This document shows positions 12,961-17,534 of a DNA stretch of 17,534 bases, in pieces. Origin of the DNA: Lentzea aerocolonigenes (GTDB taxonomy: Bacteria > Actinomycetota > Actinomycetes > Mycobacteriales > Pseudonocardiaceae); the NCBI RefSeq assembly GCF_000955955.1, contig NZ_JYJG01000357.1, positions 1 to 17,534 on the forward strand, given 5' to 3'. Numbering within the stretch: the first letter of the stretch is position 1; each line of letters opens with the position of its first letter. The notes under the pieces are model-generated. The model searched no databases, was not told the DNA's origin, and saw only the letters and a program-made list of their open reading frames with translations. Both the position numbers and the translations under genes were made by a program.

Positions 12961-15513
12961 GTGAGCGATCAGCTGCCCCTGGTCGGGCGCGAGAGTGAGC
13001 TGCGGGCAGCGCTGCGGGCGCTGGCCGTGGACGGCGCGGTGCTGCTGTCCGGTCCTCCAGGAGTCGGCAAGACGCGCCTGGCCGCGGAGGTGCTCGCCGC
13101 CGTTCCGCACCCCGTGGTGCGGTGTTACGCAACAATCGCCACGTCACGGATCCCGCTCGGCGCGATCGCGTCGCACGTGCCCACCGACCTTCCCGCCGGG
13201 GCGCCCGGTCCTGGTTTTCTGCCGGCGTCGTCGGTGCGTGCCGCCGCCGAGCAACTCGCACGCGGCGGACGGCGGGTGTTGTCGATCGATGACGCCCATC
13301 TGCTCGACGACACGTCGTTGTTGGTGTTGCAGCACGTGGTGCGCCACAAGCTGACGCGGGTCATCTGCACCGCACGGCTGGGGTGGCCCGGCATCGAGGG
13401 GCTGACCGTCGTCGAAGTCGACGCGCTCGACCAGGAGCGGGCGGACGCGTTGCTCACGTCCGCGCTCGGTGGGCCGGCGGACGCCTCGACGCGGCACCTG
13501 GTGTGGTCGAACAGCCAGGGCAACCCGTTGTACCTCAAGGAACTCGTCGCGACCGGACTGCACTCGGGCGCGCTCACCGAGACCCAGGGCGGCTGGAACT
13601 GGAACGGGCCGCTGGAGCTGTCCGGGCGGCTCGCCGAGCTCGTCGACCTGACGCTGGGCCGTCTCGCCGAGCCGCAACGCCGGGCGCTGGAGCTGCTCGC
13701 GTACGGGGAGCCGCTCGAGCCCGAGCTGATGCCGATCCCGCAGGACCTGGTGGACATGGGGTTCGTGCGTGTCGGCGACGACGGACGCGCGCGCGTCGCA
13801 CATCCGCTCTACAGCGCGCGCCTGCGGGCGACGTGCCCGACGTTGAGAGCCAGAGCGCACCGAAGAGCCCTGGCCGACCGGCTCGAAGCGGAAGGCGCCG
13901 CCCTGCCCGGCGACGCGGTGCGCGTGGCCACGTGGCGACTGGACAGCGGCACGGCGGAGTCCCCGGACGTGCTCGCTCGAGCCGCTGAGCAGGCCTTGTC
14001 CGCCCAGGACTGGGAACTCGCCGAACGACTCTCGCGCGCCGCCGTGGCGCGTGGAGCGACATCGCGCGTGGGGCTCGTGCTCGGTCTCGTGCTGATGTAC
14101 CAACGTCAGTGCGCACAGGCCGAAGAGGTGCTCGCCGAGACGATGGCGGCGGGCGGCGACATGCTCACCGTGATCCAAGTGGGCTGTACGCGCGCGTTCA
14201 ACCTGTTCTTCGGCCTCGGCGACGAGGACGCGGCCGTCGCGGTGCTGGACGAGGTCACCGAACAGGAGCTGCCGCCCGAGCTGGAACACGCCGTGCTGTT
14301 CTTCGCGCTGACGTTCGCGCTGGAGGCCGCGCCGCTGCGGATCGCGCGGCTCGGCGGTGAGCTGCTGATCGCCGAGGGCGGCTGGGCGGCGACGGCGGGA
14401 CGGCAGGTGCTCGCGTTCGCGGACCAGTTCGCCGGCCGCTACACCGAGGCGATCGAGCGGATCGAAGCCAACCACGAGGCGGTCACGGCGACAGCCCGGC
14501 GGTTCCCGTCGCTGGTGAACGCCGCGAACGGGGTGCGCAACGAGAGCATCCTGCGGATCGGTGACCTGGTCGGCGCCGAGGCGCGAGCCGCGCAGGCACT
14601 GGCCGAGGTGATCGAGGAGGACCGCTGGTCGGTCACCCAGGTACCGCCGCGGGTGCTGCTCAGCCAGAGCGCGCGGCTGCGGGGTCAGGCCGCCGCGGCC
14701 GTGCGGATCACCGCGGAGGGCATCCCGGACTCCGGAGTCCTGCCGATGATGTGGGACGTGCTGCTGCTCGCCGAGTTCGCCGCCGGGGCCGCGTTGCAGG
14801 GGCAGTCCGACCGTGCGGAACGGGCGTTGGCGCGCGCCGAGCAAGGACTCCGGCCGGCCTGGCGGATCGCACGGTTCGCGGTGGGGGCGGCGCGCTCGTG
14901 GGTGCTCGCGGGCGCGGGACACGTCAACGAGGCGATGCAGGCCGCTCTGGACAACGCTGCCGCCGCACGCGCGCACGGCGCTCATTCCGAGGAGATCGTG
15001 TCGCTGCACGACGCGGCACGGTTCGGCGCGGACACCTCGCCACGGCTGCTGGAGCTGGCGAAAACCCGCAAGGACCCGCTGACGACCGCGTACGCCTCCC
15101 ACGCCCAGGCGCGCGCGTTGCGTGACCCGGCGGGGCTGGAGGAGGTGGCGGCGGCGTTCGCGGCGTGTGGCGCCACTTTGTACGCGGCCGAGGCGCTCGC
15201 GGAGGCCAGCAGGCTCTCCCGGCTGCACGACCGGCCCCGTGAGGCGGAACGGCTGGAGCGGCAGGCCTCGGCGCTCGCGGAGTCGTTCGACGGCGCCACC
15301 ACCCCCGGCTTGGTCGTGACGAGCACCCTCTCCGCGTTGACACCCCGTCAACTGGAGATCGCACGTCTGGCCGTGGCAGGGCTGACGAACGTGGAGATCG
15401 CCGAACGGCTCGCCATCGCCAAACGGACCGTGGACAACCACCTGCACACGACGTACGCCGCAGTAGGCGTGACGGGACGCGGTGGGCTGCGCGCACTCTT
15501 CGGGCACGGGTGA
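12961..15513 (+). CDS. LAL-type LuxR-family transcriptional regulator (ATP-binding)
   Basis: An 850-residue large ATP-binding regulator of the LuxR family (MalT-like architecture). The N-terminal AAA-type NTPase has Walker A GPPGVGKT (31-38) and Walker B VLSIDD (106-111). A long helical TPR-like middle (about 320-770) is rich in Ala and Leu. The C-terminal LuxR helix-turn-helix is at about 793-845 (LTPRQLEIARLAVAGL, NVEIAERLAIAKRTVDNHL). The start is GTG 12961: similarity to the paralogue begins within the first residues, and no better start exists. There is no ribosome binding site (CCAGCT before GTG), which fits a leaderless or weakly translated mRNA. Such regulators often act within secondary metabolism or sugar-use clusters. 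Here the nearest structural gene is the divergent secreted lectin, a plausible but unproven target. A second paralogue follows 83 bases later. Confidence 0.95.
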   Translation: MSDQLPLVGRESELRAALRALAVDGAVLLSGPPGVGKTRLAAEVLAAVPHPVVRCYATIATSRIPLGAIASHVPTDLPAGAPGPGFLPASSVRAAAEQLARGGRRVLSIDDAHLLDDTSLLVLQHVVRHKLTRVICTARLGWPGIEGLTVVEVDALDQERADALLTSALGGPADASTRHLVWSNSQGNPLYLKELVATGLHSGALTETQGGWNWNGPLELSGRLAELVDLTLGRLAEPQRRALELLAYGEPLEPELMPIPQDLVDMGFVRVGDDGRARVAHPLYSARLRATCPTLRARAHRRALADRLEAEGAALPGDAVRVATWRLDSGTAESPDVLARAAEQALSAQDWELAERLSRAAVARGATSRVGLVLGLVLMYQRQCAQAEEVLAETMAAGGDMLTVIQVGCTRAFNLFFGLGDEDAAVAVLDEVTEQELPPELEHAVLFFALTFALEAAPLRIARLGGELLIAEGGWAATAGRQVLAFADQFAGRYTEAIERIEANHEAVTATARRFPSLVNAANGVRNESILRIGDLVGAEARAAQALAEVIEEDRWSVTQVPPRVLLSQSARLRGQAAAAVRITAEGIPDSGVLPMMWDVLLLAEFAAGAALQGQSDRAERALARAEQGLRPAWRIARFAVGAARSWVLAGAGHVNEAMQAALDNAAAARAHGAHSEEIVSLHDAARFGADTSPRLLELAKTRKDPLTTAYASHAQARALRDPAGLEEVAAAFAACGATLYAAEALAEASRLSRLHDRPREAERLERQASALAESFDGATTPGLVVTSTLSALTPRQLEIARLAVAGLTNVEIAERLAIAKRTVDNHLHTTYAAVGVTGRGGLRALFGHG

Positions 15514-15561
15514 TGCCGACACTTTCGTGCCCATCCTTTTCGGACTCGACCAAAACTCCAT

Positions 15562-15587
15562 GTGCACTTGAGGGAAACTTCGGCACA
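15562..15587. promoter_or_regulatory. Motif GTGC-ACTTGAG-GCACA upstream of the second LAL gene
   Basis: GTGC (15562-15565), ACTTGAG (15566-15572) and GCACA (15583-15587) lie in the 83-base gap between the two LAL genes. The outer arms make a TGTGC/GCACA dyad (15561-15587). The same elements in the same order precede the first LAL gene (12914-12937). This suggests that the second gene has its own control region and is not only transcribed from the first. Confidence 0.35.
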
Positions 15588-15596
15588 CTGCGAGCT

Positions 15597-17497
15597 GTGT
15601 GGCCGTTCGTGGGCAGGGTGCGGGAGCTTCGGGACGTGATGCCCGCGCTCACCGATCCGAACGGGAAGGGCGCCGCGCTCGTCGGGCCCGCCGGAGTGGG
15701 CAAGACCCGGCTCGCGGACGAGGTCGTGGCCCGGCTGGAGCAGACCGGGTTCACCGTGCGGCGCTGCTACGCCACGGTGGCGACGTCATCGATCCCGTTC
15801 GGCGCTCTCGCCGCGATGCTGCCCGCGGACATGCGCACGGCGAATCCGCTCGGTCGTGCCGTGGAGCTTCTTGTGGCCGAGCCGCAGCCGTTGGCGATCG
15901 TGGTGGACGACGCGCATCTGCTCGATGACGCGTCCATCGGCATGTTGCACCACGTGATCCGGCACGGGCACGCGCGTGTGCTGGTCACATCGCGGCCGGG
16001 TGAGCGCGCCGAGCTGTGGCAGGAGGGGTTGCTGCAGCGGTATCCGCTCGGGGATCTGTCCCGGGCCGAGTCCGACGAGCTGCTGGAACGCGCGCTGGGT
16101 GGACCGGTGGACTCGCGGTCGGCCGCGTTGCTGTGGTCGGGCAGCGCCGGAAACCCGTTGTACCTCAGGGAACTCGTGGTGTCGGGGCGCGCGGTCGGGT
16201 CGTTGCGGGCGGTCGAGGGCATCTGGTCGTGGCACGGCGCGATCGAGCTGGGCGGGCGGCTCGGCGAGCTCGTGCAGGAGAACCTCGGACGGCTGGAACC
16301 GTCGCACCGGCTGGCCCTGGAGCTGCTGGCGTACTCGGAGCCGGTCGAGCTGGACCTGCTGGCGTCGCTGGTGCAGGAGGAAGCGCTCGACGACCTCGAA
16401 ACCCGTGCGCTGATCCGGGTCGAGTCGTCGGGACGGCGGACCGTCGTACGGCTCGGGCATCCGTTGTACGGCAGCCTGTTGCGGACCACATGTCCTCCCG
16501 TGCGCGCGCAATCGCACCAACGCGCGTTGGCCGCCGGTCTGGAGGCCACGGGCGCGCGTCGTCGTGAAGACCTGATGCGCATCGCGACGTGGCGGCTGGA
16601 CGGTGGCTCGCCGATTTCACTCGATCTGCTGACCGCGGCGGCCGAGCAGGCGTGGGCCGCGCGGGACGTGACCCTCGCCGAACGCCTGTGCCGTGCCGCG
16701 GTCGACGCGGGCGGGCTCGACCGGGTCGCCTACGTGTTCGGCCAGGTGCTGATGCACGGACGCGCGCCCGAACAGGCCGAGGCCACGCTGGCCGACGTCA
16801 TGGCGGGCCCGTTGTCGGCAGAGGACCTGGGCCGCCTCGGCGCCACCAGGTCCCAGAACCTCTTCTTCGCGCTGGGCGACGCCGACGCCGCCTACGCCGT
16901 GCTCGACCGCGTCGACGTGCCGGAGCTGCCGGACGAGCTGCGGGACCTGGTGAAGATCACCCGGACCCTGCAGGAGACCTACCACCACGACGTGACCGAG
17001 GTGCTGGAGAGGACGTACCACGTCGCCGCCCCGCACATGTCCGTCCACATGCGACTGGTCAGGGCGTTGTGCCTCGTGCAGGCGGGCCGGTATCGCGAAG
17101 TGGGCGAGGAGATCGACCGCTACGACACCGAGCTGAAGGCGTTGAGCGGTGACGCGCCGCCTCCCCCGGATCAAGGTGCGCTGCAGGTGCGCTGCTTCGC
17201 TCTGGCGTACGGCGGCCACCTCGCCGAAGCGGAGAATCTCGCGTTGGCATCACTGGACCTGTCGTTCGACGAGCTGGCGTTCGTCGGCCCGACCTCGGTC
17301 TACAGCGTGCTTTCGTTCTGTGCGCGCATGCGCGGCCACGGCGGCCAGGCCCTGCGAATGGCCCGCGAAGCCAGTGCGAAGACGGGCGAGAAGCCGCTGA
17401 CGTTCGACACGATCGCGCTCTCGAGTCTGGCCACCTCCGCGGCGCTCGGCGGCTACGACGACCTCGCCCGGGAAGCCCTGGCCCGCGCGGAGAAGGC
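15597..17497 (+). CDS. LAL-type LuxR-family regulator, 3' end missing
   Basis: Paralogue of the preceding gene, open from GTG 15597 to the end of genuine sequence (about 633 codons). It begins VWPFVGRVREL, matching PLVGRESEL in the first gene. Walker A is GPAGVGKT (30-37), Walker B is LAIVVDD (99-105), and conserved blocks such as RCYATVATSSIP and GNPLYLRELV closely match RCYATIATSRIP and GNPLYLKELV in the neighbour. About 215 residues, including the LuxR helix-turn-helix, would be missing by comparison with the 850-residue neighbour. The frame stays open through the artificial mosaic-end sequence, which adds the false tail LLYTSDVYKRQ that must not be counted. No ribosome binding site precedes the GTG (GAGCT), the same odd context (AGCTGTG) as the first gene. 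Confidence 0.9.
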
Positions 17498-17534
17498 CTG
17501 TCTCTTATACACATCAGATGTGTATAAGAGACAG
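17498..17534. other. Sequencing artefact: two Tn5/Nextera mosaic ends back to back
   Basis: AGATGTGTATAAGAGACAG (17516-17534) is exactly the 19-base Tn5 mosaic end used in tagmentation libraries. It is preceded by its reverse complement, CTGTCTCTTATACACATC (17498-17515), giving a 37-base perfect inverted repeat around one base. This is adapter sequence at a contig end and not part of the organism. The true sequence ends at about 17497. Confidence 0.97.

Noticed and set aside
13144..15588. Long open frame (about 814 codons) on the minus strand opposite the first LAL gene
   Set aside because: Shadow of the LAL gene. No recognisable domain and no ribosome binding site.
17059..17514. Minus-strand open frame beginning MCIRDRPSPRG
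   Set aside because: Its start codon lies inside the Nextera mosaic-end artefact and the rest is antisense to the second LAL gene.
17498..17534. Inverted repeat as the terminal repeat of an insertion sequence
   Set aside because: The sequence equals the synthetic Tn5 mosaic end exactly, twice back to back at the very end of the sequence. No transposase is present.

Overview
The window is high-GC actinobacterial DNA with dense gene packing, start/stop overlaps, several GTG starts and LAL-type LuxR regulators. Gene order around the dxs, RNA methyltransferase, APC-type permease and paired TrkA-like genes matches, from memory, the Mycobacterium tuberculosis Rv2682c to Rv2692 neighbourhood (dxs1 ... 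Rv2689c, Rv2690c, ceoB, ceoC). Together with the secreted ricin-type lectin and the tandem LAL regulators, this suggests a filamentous actinomycete, probably of the Pseudonocardiaceae (Lentzea/Saccharothrix/Amycolatopsis type). That placement is inferred from gene content, not from a search.

Layout. (1) 270-2590, minus strand: a MarR regulator, then an OmpR-type response regulator and its sensor histidine kinase. (2) 2654-3043, plus: a small SnoaL/NTF2-fold protein divergent from marR, with an 18-bp perfect palindrome between them. (3) 3044-3688, minus: a soluble stomatin-like SPFH protein. (4) 3928-9067, minus: a probable operon of a KimA-like K+ permease, a TrmA/RumA-type RNA methyltransferase (ATGA overlap) and dxs. 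The short methyltransferase-dxs spacer can fold into two mutually exclusive hairpins. (5) 9150-12243, plus, divergent from the permease: ceoB, ceoC and a 67-residue NfeD-type OB-fold protein joined by two TGATG overlaps, then a flotillin. (6) 12240-12740, minus: a secreted ricin-B lectin, preceded by a possible 17-codon leader ORF with two tandem Trp codons. (7) 12961 to the end, plus: two tandem paralogous LAL regulators. The second is cut off by the end of the assembled sequence.

How the genes may work together. The centre of the window looks like a potassium and membrane-organisation locus. A KimA-type K+ permease is divergent from two NAD-binding RCK (TrkA-type) regulatory proteins, and these are translationally coupled to an NfeD/flotillin pair that would organise membrane microdomains. 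No TrkH/TrkG/KtrB channel subunit is present, so one hypothesis is that the RCK pair serves the KimA-like permease. At the left end, MarR probably controls itself and the SnoaL-like gene. At the right end, the LAL regulators may control the lectin.

The last 37 bases (17498-17534) are a back-to-back Tn5/Nextera mosaic end: a sequencing-library artefact, not genome. No rRNA, tRNA, CRISPR array, insertion sequence or integrase was found.
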